Positions 36,573 through 45,271 of a DNA stretch of 64,000 nucleotides are shown piece after piece; position 1 is the stretch's first letter; every line of letters starts with the position of its first letter. The stretch is from Achromobacter kerstersii (GTDB lineage: Bacteria; Pseudomonadota; Gammaproteobacteria; Burkholderiales; Burkholderiaceae_B): NCBI RefSeq assembly GCF_902859595.1, contig NZ_CADIJQ010000001.1, forward strand, positions 868,001-932,000. The letters run 5' to 3'. The notes beneath the pieces are model-generated. The model was not told where the DNA came from. It saw only the letters and a program-made list of their open reading frames with translations, and did not search any database. A program made the position numbers and the translations under genes.

Positions 36573-36822
36573 TCACCACCTCGCGTTTGACGATCACGCG
36601 GTCGGCTTCTTGTATCCGAAGCGCGAAACGGGTCGAGCCGATGGCCACGAGCAAGGGCGACCCGCCTAATGGTCCGCGAGCCGTCAAACGCACAGGCTCT
36701 CCATTCACGAAGCCCAAGGAACGCAAACGGTCTGCGATCGGGTCAGACGGAAATTGTTGGACTACGTGGTCAACAAGGGCGCGATCGTGCAGCGCAAGAT
36801 CGGATAAGCGCAAGGTGGACAT
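36565..36822 (-). CDS. feoA: Ferrous iron transport protein A
   Basis: 85-residue SH3-like cytosolic partner of FeoB (LRLSDLALHDRALVDHVVQQ, DRLRSLGFVNGEPVRLTARG, ATRFALRIQE-type end). ATG 36822 is preferred; in-frame ATG 36828 is also possible and neither has a strong ribosome site. It overlaps feoB and lies downstream of an FNR gene, which suits oxygen-dependent control of ferrous uptake. Confidence 0.9.
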   Translation of the reverse strand: MSTLRLSDLALHDRALVDHVVQQFPSDPIADRLRSLGFVNGEPVRLTARGPLGGSPLLVAIGSTRFALRIQEADRVIVKREVVNG

Positions 36823-36975
36823 AACCATGACCAATAAAAAAATAGCAATCATTCTCAGCATACATCCGCGCCCTAAGGGGAGCGGATGACCAATTGACGC
36901 AGTGGGTGGCGCGGACGCGCGAAACCAGAAAACAGCCGTTCGGCGCATCGGGAAGCAAACTCAAGGAGGAAAACC

Positions 36976-37746
36976 CTAGCTGACCAAGCAGGCGGGTTCG
37001 TCCATTCCGCTCGCAATCGCTTCTAGCGCAGCGTTGTCCAGGATCTCGATTTGCTTGGCTTCAATGGCGATCACGTCATCGCGCCTGAGCGCCGTGATCA
37101 GCCGACTGACGGTAGCCAGCGTCATGCCGAGCAAGCTCGCGATATCGCTGAAGGTCATACGCAAGGCGAATCGCTCTGCCGAGTAGCCAAGCGCGGCATA
37201 ACGTTTGGCCATGTCCAGGAAAAATATGGCAATCCGCTGCTCGGAACGCAGTCTGGTCTGCGCCAGCAGCTTCTGAAGCCGTACCATTTCGCTACTCATG
37301 AATCCGCGGAGGTGCGACTGAATCTGCGGAAATTGAGACGTCAAGGCGTCGAGGGCATTCAGGCGTATCACGCATACCTCGGTGGATTCCAGTGCCGTAG
37401 CCGTCATGCCATGGCGGCTTTCGAACAGGCCGGAGAAGCCGAGCAGGTCACCGGGGATGTGAATGCCCGTGACTTGAGCCGCCCGGTTGGGGGCCGCCCA
37501 TTGTGTTTTCAGTGAGCCAGAACGCACGGCGAAGATGGCGTCGTGAGTGTCATGCTGAGTGAACAGCACCTCATGTTTTTCGAGCCGGACGCGTGTGTCG
37601 ATGCAACCGTTCAGGCTCACGACTTCGGGGTCGCTTAGCCGACGGGGCAAGCAAGCGCCCCGAAGCCGGCAGTTGGAGCAGCCCGAATTGGGCCGATAGG
37701 GTAGAGAAGCGGCGGGTTCGATGGGGGAGAAGAAGGTCATCGTCAT
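36976..37746 (-). CDS. fnr: FNR-type oxygen-sensing Crp family regulator
   Basis: 256 residues with all four cluster ligands of FNR: C23, C26 and C32 (CSNCRLRGAC) and the central C125 (ESTEVCVIRL). The HTH (TFSDIASLLGMTLATVSRLI) has the E/R-type recognition helix region with SR. FNR binds 4Fe-4S without oxygen, dimerises and activates TTGAT-N4-ATCAA sites. It lies between feoAB and a bd-like oxidase operon, both typical FNR targets, although I found no clear full FNR box. Confidence 0.92.
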   Translation of the reverse strand: MTMTFFSPIEPAASLPYRPNSGCSNCRLRGACLPRRLSDPEVVSLNGCIDTRVRLEKHEVLFTQHDTHDAIFAVRSGSLKTQWAAPNRAAQVTGIHIPGDLLGFSGLFESRHGMTATALESTEVCVIRLNALDALTSQFPQIQSHLRGFMSSEMVRLQKLLAQTRLRSEQRIAIFFLDMAKRYAALGYSAERFALRMTFSDIASLLGMTLATVSRLITALRRDDVIAIEAKQIEILDNAALEAIASGMDEPACLVS

Positions 37747-37777
37747 GATGGGCTGGGTTCGCTAGAGATTTTGAAAT

Positions 37778-37802
37778 GGCGGCGCGCAGTGGCTGCGCCG
37801 CC
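37778..37802 (-). terminator. Hairpin between cytochrome c and fnr genes
   Basis: GGCGGCGC pairs with GCGCCGCC around a 9-base loop, 20 bases past the cytochrome c stop on the minus strand. It is followed by ATTTCAAAATC, a poor T-run, so termination is likely partial. Confidence 0.6.
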
Positions 37803-37821
37803 GTACACGCTTTGATCCGCG

Positions 37822-38490
37822 TTACTTGCTCTTGTCCACGAGGTAATCCACCGCAGCTTTCAACTCGTCGTCGGAGCAATCCGTACACGCGCCTCGCGCG
37901 GGCATTGCTCGCAGGCCTCGGATGGCGTGTTCATAGAGCGTGGCTTGCCCTTGAGACAGCCGCAGTTGCCATGCAGCTTTATCGCCGAGTTTGGGCGCAC
38001 CGGCGGCACCGGTGCCATGGCAAGCGCTGCAGCTGGCGGTGTAGACGGCGTCCCCTGTCCGTGGCGCGCGAGGTTCTGCCTTCGCTGCAGGCGCAATTTC
38101 CACGGTAGCGACGGGTTTGATCCGCTCGTTCACCGCCATGACCTCTGACAGCATTTCTCCGCGGGCATTCTCAATCGCCAGATTGAAATAGGCCGCGATG
38201 TTGACGATGTCTGCATCGGTCAATGGCTTGGCCATGGCCGTCATGGTGGGGTCCTGGCGCGTAGTGCCGTCGCGATAGGCTCGCAACGCTTTCTCCAGAT
38301 AATCCCGTTGCTGTCCCGCCAGGTGAGGGGTGCCAGGGATTTTGGATACGCCGTTGATGCTATGGCAGGCAAAGCAGACCTCTGCCCGCCGCTTGCCCGC
38401 GGCGATATCGGCTGCCGATGTCAGGGCGGGCAGCAGCAGCAAGCCGGCGGCGCAGCCCAGCCATTGCAGGTGTTTGAAGAAAGGTGTCAT
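37822..38490 (-). CDS. Di-heme cytochrome c (c4-like)
   Basis: 222 residues: a signal peptide (LGCAAGLLLLPALTSA), then two cytochrome c domains with CFACH and CSACH heme sites, each followed by its Met ligand region (TMTAMAKPLTDADI and GLRAMPARGACTDC). The open frame extends further upstream, but ATG 38490 gives the signal peptide. It follows the CydB-like gene by 13 bases and probably feeds electrons to or from the bd-like oxidase. Confidence 0.9.
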   Translation of the reverse strand: MTPFFKHLQWLGCAAGLLLLPALTSAADIAAGKRRAEVCFACHSINGVSKIPGTPHLAGQQRDYLEKALRAYRDGTTRQDPTMTAMAKPLTDADIVNIAAYFNLAIENARGEMLSEVMAVNERIKPVATVEIAPAAKAEPRAPRTGDAVYTASCSACHGTGAAGAPKLGDKAAWQLRLSQGQATLYEHAIRGLRAMPARGACTDCSDDELKAAVDYLVDKSK

Positions 38491-38503
38491 GGTTCTCTCC
38501 TGT

Positions 38504-39727
38504 TCAGATTGCGAAGGCATGGCGCATCCAGATGGCGATGCCATAGGCGAAGAAGACGGCAAGCCAAACGCCCAGTACCACGACTGCGGCGGTGCCCAAG
38601 CGGGCGACAGCAGGAGTGGCGGTATACATCCCCTGCACCCGGCCAGCGCGATAGATGAGCGTGATGAAAAAGCCGCCGACGAGGCCGCCGACCCCAAGCA
38701 GCGTGAGGAAGAACAAAGTGGTGGAGGGCCAGTCGTAGTGGGTCGGGTAGTTCGTGATGTCGTATCCGAACGGCCGCAGGTATTGCATTCGGATGACTTC
38801 GCGCCAGATCGCCAGGACGCATATGGGAAGCAGCCCCGCGCCTAGTAGCGCGTAGCCGTAGCCACGTTGCGCATAACGTTTCACCAGCCAGGCAATCGCC
38901 ACCAGCGATAGGGCCATCAGCCAGCCCACCGGATGCAGGCGCAACCCGGTGGTGCTGGGCAGCACGGATTGCCATACCAGGAAGATCAGGATTGATATCC
39001 CAAGCCCGTACAGGGCGAGTCGCTTGCCGAGTTGTCGTGTGAATGACAGATAGTCGGCGTCACGATCTGCCCGGCCGACAAAGTAATCCGCATAGGCCAG
39101 CAGATACAGGCCCACTGCCGGCAGAGACAAACTGATGATGAACAGATAGCGCGGCCATTGAATGGCGTGCAGTCCGGCGCCACGGGTATCGACCACGCCG
39201 CCGGGTGCGTACCAGCTCATCCACTGCTCGGGAAGCAGCGATTGGTAGGCCAGCACGTGCATGATCAGTCCGTCGAGCAAGAACAGCGCCAGCCCCACCA
39301 GCGCGAACAGGCCTAAACGTTGGCGCGCTCCTTCATGGTTGCCGTAATAGAAGACGAACCACGAGCTGTAGCCGATGATCAGTGTAAATATGAACGCAAT
39401 CAGCCAGCGCGCGGACAGCACGCTTGCCGTATACCACTGAGGGTCATAGATGACCTGGGTAAACAGCAGCGGCGCCACACCCAGCACGATCAGCAGCGAT
39501 ACGCCGACCTTGGCAGTCTTGGTCATGGCCATTGAGAGCCGTTCCCAGTACGGATTGCGTCCGCGCCGATAGAATCCGTAGATAGCCAGGGCGGCCGCGC
39601 CCAGCGTCAGGTGCACAAAAGCGATGTGCAGAATCCAGGTGAATATCATCAGCACCTGAAACAGAACGGGATGCGACGGAATGCCGGCCGGGTCCCGCAT
39701 CGTATTCATGATGGTTCCCATATCCAT
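38504..39727 (-). CDS. CydB-like membrane subunit of a cytochrome bd-like oxidase
   Basis: 407 residues with about nine membrane helices and no heme c motif. LMIFTWILHIAFVHLTLGAA with its helix histidines opens the protein, and WQSVLPSTTGLRLHPVGWLM and RPFGYDITNYPTHYDWPS are conserved-looking loops. It is directly downstream (7 bases) of the CydA-like subunit. Assigning it as subunit II rests on that position and on topology. The sequence is far from classic CydB. Confidence 0.65.
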   Translation of the reverse strand: MDMGTIMNTMRDPAGIPSHPVLFQVLMIFTWILHIAFVHLTLGAAALAIYGFYRRGRNPYWERLSMAMTKTAKVGVSLLIVLGVAPLLFTQVIYDPQWYTASVLSARWLIAFIFTLIIGYSSWFVFYYGNHEGARQRLGLFALVGLALFLLDGLIMHVLAYQSLLPEQWMSWYAPGGVVDTRGAGLHAIQWPRYLFIISLSLPAVGLYLLAYADYFVGRADRDADYLSFTRQLGKRLALYGLGISILIFLVWQSVLPSTTGLRLHPVGWLMALSLVAIAWLVKRYAQRGYGYALLGAGLLPICVLAIWREVIRMQYLRPFGYDITNYPTHYDWPSTTLFFLTLLGVGGLVGGFFITLIYRAGRVQGMYTATPAVARLGTAAVVVLGVWLAVFFAYGIAIWMRHAFAI

Positions 39728-39734
39728 GATGGGC

Positions 39735-41120
39735 TTACTCCTTGATCAAGGCTTGGCTGTTGGCTTCGCTGTGGCGCCGGTTGGCGTCCGCCAGATAAGC
39801 TGCCAAGGCGTCTGCTTCCTGCGCGGGAAGCGAGATGCGGGGCATGTAGGGAATCGCTCCCTGTTTCAACGGACCGTTGATAAATGCCGCGATGAGGTCT
39901 TTGTCGGTGGCGCCGTGGAATTTGTCGGGGATGTTGCGCAGCGGCGCCCCGGGCTCCAGCGCATGGCAGTTGGCACATGAGATCGTGGCCAGCAGCTTGC
40001 CGACTTCCAGCCGGTTCTCGTCCGTGATGGTCCTAAGGCGATCTGGAATGAAGGGGTGCACCTGCAAAAGGCCACGTTCGCCAATGTGATCGACCTCGGC
40101 GCGGATGCCTTTACCTGGCACGTCGCGCGCGATGACCTGATTTCCGTAGATGTACTGCCCCGCTACATATGGCTTGCGCATGCTTTCGCGCATTCGCTCT
40201 TCCGGCCAAACACCCACGATGGAGATAAACAGGAACAAGGGGATGGAGACCAGTGCCGTCACCTTCAGAGGCCTCACCCAGGCAAACGCCAGATACGCCA
40301 CCGTTGTGGCGACGACGACGATCATGCCCATGGCATAACGCGGCAGCAGATGCGTGTCGAGCATGACGCGGGCGTTGTAAGGCAGGGTCTGCAAGTAGTA
40401 GAAAAACATGATGACGGCGAATGCGCCGCCAATCAGACCCACCGGGGTCAGCGTGCGCACCACGTCCTTGCGTGTGGCGGCATCCTTGTCCTTCATTCCG
40501 CTGGTGACCATCAGACCGACGATGGTCGCCATGACCAGCATGGAGCCCGTGCGCACGCCCAGGTGCGCGAAGAAATTGATGTTATAGAAGGCGTCGTTGG
40601 TTGAGCCTGACTGATACCAGGCATCGCTGCCGGGCCACATCATGAACGACAGAATGCCCACAATCAGCAGCATCGTTGCCCAGGATGCCAACGCAAACGC
40701 CCAGGTCAATTTCAGATGTGTGAGACGGTCGACTTTGCCGATCAGGTAGACCAACGCATAGACACCGATGACCTCCACCGTGAAGTAGATCCACTCAGTT
40801 GCCCAGACCCACACGAAGTTGTGGATGAGGCCGGCGGTTCCACGCGGACTGGCAATGGTGATGGCGTACCAGATGCCAACGCCTGTCACCGACCCGATGA
40901 TGTAGGAGAACACCAGCAGGAACATGCCGTAGCGCTTAATGAAATCCATCAGCTCGGGTTTGTTCTCGCGATAGGACTTCGTTTCGAGCAATGCAAAAAG
41001 AAATGCGGCGCCTACCGAGGTGTGTGAAGCCACGACATGGATGACGCCGATAATTCCCATGACCCAGGCCGATCCGATCTGGGGCACGTAAAACGTGGGG
41101 TACATGCCGAGCATGTCCAT
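39735..41120 (-). CDS. CydA-like cytochrome bd-type subunit I with C-terminal heme c
   Basis: 461 residues. The N-terminal 330 form a CydA-like membrane domain: IGVIHVVASHTSVGAAF holds the first-helix histidines, followed by GVGIWYAIT and TEWIYFTVEVIGVYALVY. The C-terminal 100 residues are a cytochrome c domain with CANCH and IPYMPRI as the likely Met ligand. ATG 41120 is preferred because GGAG lies 6 bases upstream. Fusions of heme c to CydA-like proteins are known in a separate branch of the bd superfamily; the electron donor could be quinol or cytochrome c. Confidence 0.72.
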   Translation of the reverse strand: MDMLGMYPTFYVPQIGSAWVMGIIGVIHVVASHTSVGAAFLFALLETKSYRENKPELMDFIKRYGMFLLVFSYIIGSVTGVGIWYAITIASPRGTAGLIHNFVWVWATEWIYFTVEVIGVYALVYLIGKVDRLTHLKLTWAFALASWATMLLIVGILSFMMWPGSDAWYQSGSTNDAFYNINFFAHLGVRTGSMLVMATIVGLMVTSGMKDKDAATRKDVVRTLTPVGLIGGAFAVIMFFYYLQTLPYNARVMLDTHLLPRYAMGMIVVVATTVAYLAFAWVRPLKVTALVSIPLFLFISIVGVWPEERMRESMRKPYVAGQYIYGNQVIARDVPGKGIRAEVDHIGERGLLQVHPFIPDRLRTITDENRLEVGKLLATISCANCHALEPGAPLRNIPDKFHGATDKDLIAAFINGPLKQGAIPYMPRISLPAQEADALAAYLADANRRHSEANSQALIKE

Positions 41121-41211
41121 ACAAATCTCCAAAAGACATTTCTTATTCACGTGAGCAGCCGCGCGATCCGTTCGGATGGCGCGCACATTCGGGTTGGCTA
41201 CGCTTGGCGGC

Positions 41212-41394
41212 TCAGATGCTGTCTGTGCGTCCGCACTCGCACTCGTGTGCGGCATGTACGGCGGACGGCGCCATCTGCGGCAAGGGACTCGAGGCGTGCA
41301 AATACGATGCAGCCCATACCGCCCACAGGAGCGCGCCGGCCGTAGCCAGCATCAGGCCACGCTTGGCGCCGCGCGGAGAATAGAAGTGCTTCAT
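41212..41394 (-). CDS. Small single-helix protein upstream of the bd-like oxidase
   Basis: 60 residues: a basic N terminus (MKHFYSPRGAKRG), one hydrophobic helix (LMLATAGALLWAVWAASYLH) and a tail with CECGRTDSI. Its ATG overlaps the stop of the 35-residue ORF before it (ATGA) and GGGGGG precedes it. I do not recognise a family. Position suggests a small subunit or assembly factor. Confidence 0.5.
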   Translation of the reverse strand: MKHFYSPRGAKRGLMLATAGALLWAVWAASYLHASSPLPQMAPSAVHAAHECECGRTDSI

Positions 41395-41498
41395 AGAGTT
41401 CCCCCCGCATGCAACGCGACGAGCCAAAGCGCCAAGGCAATCAAAGCGCCGAAGTTCAGGTGCGTAAGCACCTTCATAAGGGTATTGAGACCGGCCAT
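41391..41498 (-). CDS. 35-residue single-membrane-helix peptide, CydX-like in position
   Basis: A very short ORF from ATG 41498, with AGGA 7 bases upstream: MAGLNTLMKVLTHLNFGALI then ALALWLVALHAGGTL. It is almost entirely one membrane helix and its stop overlaps the next start (ATGA). CydX, a 30-40 residue helix, is an essential small subunit of classic bd oxidases. This peptide occupies a comparable size class beside a bd-like operon, but no sequence identity is claimed. Confidence 0.5.
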   Translation of the reverse strand: MAGLNTLMKVLTHLNFGALIALALWLVALHAGGTL

Positions 41499-41599
41499 GC
41501 GAATTCCTGAATTGAGTCGTTCAACTGCCGAATGCCAGACGCAGTCGCCAACAAGGTGGCGTCGCGGCGGACAACATGCGATCTATGAGCGAAGCGGGT

Positions 41600-42043
41600 T
41601 CAGGCGTAGGCAGGCGGTGCGCGGGGAGGGGGCCGCCAGCGAGGGGCGGTGGTCGGCGTCGGCCCTCTGTCAGCTGTTGGAGCCATTGCGAGGCCGGCCC
41701 GAATGCCATCAAAACGATGGATTTGGGGGACTAGGCTGGGCAACTGATGTTGCGTCAGGCAGAAGGCGCAATGCACCGCGTCGATGGCATCGGCGGGTGC
41801 GGGCGTCGGTTGGTCGGTTTCCTGCCCGCCGCCATCAACGGCAATACGTCGAAGCCCCGAGGAAGTACAGACTTCAATGTAGGAAAGTGACGTTCCCGCG
41901 CTTGCGCGGACAATGACCTGCGCCCATGACGGCGCCAGCGATCCGAACAAAACCGCCGCAAGGGTGAACCACAGCAACGCAAAGGCGCGCGCCGTGGAAA
42001 ACCCTTGGCAATAGATTCTGTGCCCGGAATTGGTGGCCATCAT
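41600..42043 (-). CDS. DUF2946-like protein
   Basis: About 147 residues: an N-terminal helix (FALLWFTLAAVLFGSLAPSW), then SLSYIEVCTSSGLRRIAVDG, the C-x2-C motif VHCAFCLTQHQLP and a proline-rich tail. The CTSSG and CxxC elements are the two conserved features of DUF2946. ATG 42043 is the first proper start; the frame also has TTG at 42055. It lies just after the PCu(A)C chaperone in the same direction, hinting at copper delivery to an oxidase. Confidence 0.75.
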   Translation of the reverse strand: MMATNSGHRIYCQGFSTARAFALLWFTLAAVLFGSLAPSWAQVIVRASAGTSLSYIEVCTSSGLRRIAVDGGGQETDQPTPAPADAIDAVHCAFCLTQHQLPSLVPQIHRFDGIRAGLAMAPTADRGPTPTTAPRWRPPPRAPPAYA

Positions 42044-42069
42044 GGTGACAGGCAAGCCCTGGAACAGGC

Positions 42070-42564
42070 TTAGTGCTGGTGCTTCATGCCGCCGTGACCT
42101 CCGGCGGGGGCCGCTGGCGTGTTCAATGCCCGCACTTCAGCCTGAACCGTGACATCACTTTGCTTCTTTGCCGCATCTTCGAACATCAAGGTGACGGGCA
42201 CTTTGTCGCCTGCATTGAGCTGGTGCGTCAGCCCCATCAACATGATGTGATAGCCGCCAGGCTTCAACTCAACCGGGGTGCCTGCGGGGAGGTCGAGCGC
42301 CGGAATCTGGCGCATCTTCATGACGTCATTCTGCATCGCCATCTCGTGGACTTCGACCACCTTGGCGGCGGGTGACTTGGCGCCAACCAGCTTGGCATTC
42401 GCAGGCGAGGTCAGGCGCATGAATGCGCCGGTTGCCTGCTGTGCGGGAACCGTTGCGCGAACCCACGCATCGTCAATAGCTACGGCAGGCTCCGCGTTTG
42501 CCATACCAGTGCAGAGGGCGAGCGTTGCCAACAGCATGCAGTTTTTCTTGCTCACAGGTTTCAT
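42070..42564 (-). CDS. Periplasmic copper chaperone PCu(A)C
   Basis: 164 residues with a signal peptide (cleaved near MANAEPA). The family copper motif H(M)x10Mx21HxM is seen: HEMAMQNDVMKMRQ, then GGYHIML. A His/Met-rich tail (GGHGGMKHQH) can add copper sites. PCu(A)C delivers Cu(I) to terminal oxidase assembly, which suits a position between a TonB receptor and respiratory genes. Its ATG overlaps the stop of a small ORF upstream. Confidence 0.92.
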   Translation of the reverse strand: MKPVSKKNCMLLATLALCTGMANAEPAVAIDDAWVRATVPAQQATGAFMRLTSPANAKLVGAKSPAAKVVEVHEMAMQNDVMKMRQIPALDLPAGTPVELKPGGYHIMLMGLTHQLNAGDKVPVTLMFEDAAKKQSDVTVQAEVRALNTPAAPAGGHGGMKHQH

Positions 42565-42761
42565 TTTTCTATCTCGGTTTGCGTTGTGGGAATATTGGGA
42601 GCCGGCTCCGTTGAAGGCTGCGTTGTGACGCTGTCACTTAACATTGCGACCAACAGCTGCCTGGGCAAGTTGGCAAGCACCGCGCCCAGCATCAGCGGCG
42701 AACGCCAGTCGGACCGAGGGATGTCGTCGGCGGGACCGGTGATTGTCTCGGAGTCGTTCAC
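42561..42761 (-). CDS. Possible 66-residue protein between receptor and PCu(A)C genes
   Basis: GTG 42761 to TGA 42561, 18 bases after the receptor stop and overlapping the PCu(A)C ATG (ATGA), the arrangement of a coupled gene. The product has a central moderately hydrophobic stretch (LMLGAVLANLPRQLLVAML) and no family I know. No strong ribosome site is seen, so it may be only an open frame. Confidence 0.35.
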   Translation of the reverse strand: MNDSETITGPADDIPRSDWRSPLMLGAVLANLPRQLLVAMLSDSVTTQPSTEPAPNIPTTQTEIEK

Positions 42762-42778
42762 GGTTGCGTCGGGTCCAC

Positions 42779-44887
42779 TTAATAGTGCATCTGGACGCCA
42801 GCGTAGACGCCGCGGCCTGTGCCAGGTTCGAACAGCGCAGAGTCGGCGGTGGCGCGATCGGTGGTGCTTGCGCTGGCGATGTATTTGCGATTGGTCAGAT
42901 TACGGCCCTCCAGATAGAAGCTGTAGCGGCTGTTTTCCCAGCCCAGACGTGCGCCCAGCAAGGCGTAGGACGCCGTCTTCAGCGTGTTGGCGTTGTCTAC
43001 GAAGTACGCCTGCGGCACCCACTCGACATTCGGGCCGATATAGAAGCCAGAGGGATGCTTGTAGAGCACTTCCGCACGGAGATAATGGCGCGGCACCCCA
43101 GGAATATGGTTGTTGCCCCAGTCCTTGTCGCTATCAAACCTGAAGTCGCTGAAGGTGTAGGCGGCATTCAGGATCAGGCTGTCAGTCTGCGCACCGCTTG
43201 CCAGCAAGCCGCGCAGGAACGTCCAATTCAGGCCAGCCTCCAGGCCTTGGTGAATCGTCTTGTCCAGGTTGGTGGTTTGGCCGCAGATGTCCCACATCGT
43301 GCTGACGCACTGGAACTCATCCTTGACCCACGCGCGATACAGCGAGACATCCCAGCCGATGTCGCGCTGTTGTCCACGGGTACCGATTTCCAGCGTGGTG
43401 GCGCGTTGGGGTTTTAGCCGCGCCAGATCATTGGCGGTTGAGAAGTTCATGTCGCCAAAGGTCGGCGCTTCAGCGCTGCGCGATACGTTGGCGTACACCT
43501 GGGATTGGGGGTCCACTTGCCACAACACCCCCAGCTTGGGATTGAAGAAGTCATAGCTTTTCTCGCCCGTGCGGATCGTGGGGCCGCCACCGTTGTACCG
43601 GTCGCGCCGGTCACGGTTGGCGTACAGATACTGGGCGCCGGCGATCAAGGAAATGCCGGGTACGATGTCGAATGCGTTTTCGCCATAGATTGCCAGGTTG
43701 TCCGAGCGGTCTCTCGTGGCGGACAATTTGTCGCCCTTGTGGCCGCCGGTGTTGACGTAGTTGTCCGCGTCCACGGTGCCGGCAGACCAGGTCACCCCTA
43801 CGGTGAAGCGGTTGTCGTGTCCGGCAAGCTGGGAGGTGTTGGTGACGCGGGTGTAAGCGCCGTAGTCGTCGTAGACATTGTCCAGATACTGGTAGATCGG
43901 ATGCTTCAGGTGGGTCTGCGAGTACCACGCGCCGAACTCGTACTGATTGTCGCCGCGCACGACAACGGTTCGGTTGGTCAGACGGGCGCCGTCCACATTG
44001 CGCTGCCAGTCGTTCTCGACGTTGGAGGCGGCCGCTTTGCGGGGGTCGTTCAGCGCCTGATCGCGCGTCACAGATCCCGGAATTTCTTGACGTACACGCA
44101 TGGCGGACACGAAGAACCGCGTTTCGGCAGTGTCCGAAAGACGCCATCCCAAGTTGCCGCTGACGTGTTGAGCATCGCCACTGCTCTGTTCACGGTAGCC
44201 GTCCTGGCGTTGCCAGGAGCCGGTGATGTACCCGTCAAGGTGATCGTCAGCGAAGCCCGTGGCCGCCTGCGCCCGCCACCAGCCAAAGCTGCCCGTATCG
44301 ACACGTCCCTGAAACGCACTTGAGTCACGGCCAGTTGGGGAAACAAAGTTGATGGCGCCGCCCAGGGTGCTCGATCCGAAGCGAAGCGCGTTGGCGCCCT
44401 TGTAGACCTCGGTGTACCGGTAGGCCGTGGGGTCGATCCACTGGAAATCGCTGCTGCCGTCGGCATTGGTCAGCGGTACGCCGTCTTGATAGAGATTGAT
44501 CCCGCGCAAGTGGTAGTAGCGGGACAGGCCTGACCCGCGAATCGACAAGCGGGTGTCAGCGCCCCACTTGGGCTGCGCGAACACGCCGGGCGTGTAGTCC
44601 AGAATGTCTTTGATGGTGGAGGCCTGGGTGTCGCGCCATTCCTTATCGCCCACCACCTCGACACCACCCGGAATCTGTTGGATTTTCTCCTGCGCCTGGG
44701 CGGTATTGGGCACGGTAAGACTGGGGGAACGCTCGCCTTCGACTTGAATGCTGGGCAGCGTGGAGGACTGAGTCTGCGCGCCAGCGTAAATCGGCGCCAG
44801 CGCGGCAATCACAGCGGCGAGGCCTGTCTTGAGTCTTGTTCCATGTGCATTGAGGCAGGGTGGCGGGGCGGCAATAATGCGGTTCAC
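42779..44887 (-). CDS. TonB-dependent outer-membrane receptor
   Basis: About 702 residues. GTG 44887 is chosen because AGGAG sits 5 bases upstream and it yields a signal peptide ending YAGAQ. The plug shows IQQIPGGVEVVGDKEWRDTQ, KDILDYTPGVFAQPKWG and RLSIRGSGLSRYYHLRGINL, and the barrel ends in VQMHY. FecA-like plug features suggest a ferric or metal chelate, but copper is equally possible given the DUF2946 gene upstream and PCu(A)C downstream. Confidence 0.85.
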   Translation of the reverse strand: MNRIIAAPPPCLNAHGTRLKTGLAAVIAALAPIYAGAQTQSSTLPSIQVEGERSPSLTVPNTAQAQEKIQQIPGGVEVVGDKEWRDTQASTIKDILDYTPGVFAQPKWGADTRLSIRGSGLSRYYHLRGINLYQDGVPLTNADGSSDFQWIDPTAYRYTEVYKGANALRFGSSTLGGAINFVSPTGRDSSAFQGRVDTGSFGWWRAQAATGFADDHLDGYITGSWQRQDGYREQSSGDAQHVSGNLGWRLSDTAETRFFVSAMRVRQEIPGSVTRDQALNDPRKAAASNVENDWQRNVDGARLTNRTVVVRGDNQYEFGAWYSQTHLKHPIYQYLDNVYDDYGAYTRVTNTSQLAGHDNRFTVGVTWSAGTVDADNYVNTGGHKGDKLSATRDRSDNLAIYGENAFDIVPGISLIAGAQYLYANRDRRDRYNGGGPTIRTGEKSYDFFNPKLGVLWQVDPQSQVYANVSRSAEAPTFGDMNFSTANDLARLKPQRATTLEIGTRGQQRDIGWDVSLYRAWVKDEFQCVSTMWDICGQTTNLDKTIHQGLEAGLNWTFLRGLLASGAQTDSLILNAAYTFSDFRFDSDKDWGNNHIPGVPRHYLRAEVLYKHPSGFYIGPNVEWVPQAYFVDNANTLKTASYALLGARLGWENSRYSFYLEGRNLTNRKYIASASTTDRATADSALFEPGTGRGVYAGVQMHY

Positions 44888-45271
44888 GGCTTCTCCTGGG
44901 TGCAGCTTGTTATCCGCCAATCGGGACGTAGGCGGTTGTTGTTATGTTGAAACGGTACGAACGGGGGTGGCGACGATGCGCGGCGTGGAACGGCTTGCGG
45001 ATTCGGCGACATCACCGAATACGGATAGACAAGCGTTCAGCGGTGCGAAATGCCAGCGGCGCGCAGACACTCGCGACACGCCTGCCCGGATGGGCAAAGC
45101 GATCGCAAGGTTTGCGGAAGTCGAAAGAGGAGGGCGCGTGCCAGCTAGGCAACGTCCCGGATCAGCGCAGCGTGATCCGAGCGGGGACGGGCAATGCGTG
45201 GCAGGAAAGACCTCGGTGTCGACATGCCTCAGGGCAAGCGCGTCGAATCAGACGCGTCACACGGGCAGCGA
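44888..45271. other. Intergenic region before the receptor gene, no gene seen
   Basis: About 380 bases. Plus-strand open frames here look like chance frames in GC-rich DNA. I looked for the cobalamin box and adenosyl-riboswitch features common in front of TonB receptors and did not find them. A promoter for the receptor gene is expected on the minus strand. Confidence 0.4.

Noticed and set aside
36841-36975. FNR box upstream of feoA
   Set aside because: Only loose half-sites (TTGAC) are present; no TTGAT-N4-ATCAA match.
43505-44323. 272-codon plus-strand frame inside the TonB receptor gene
   Set aside because: Antisense to a receptor with intact plug and barrel motifs; no signature of its own.
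44888-45271. Cobalamin riboswitch in front of the TonB receptor gene
   Set aside because: The B12-box type motifs and expected helices could not be found on the minus strand.
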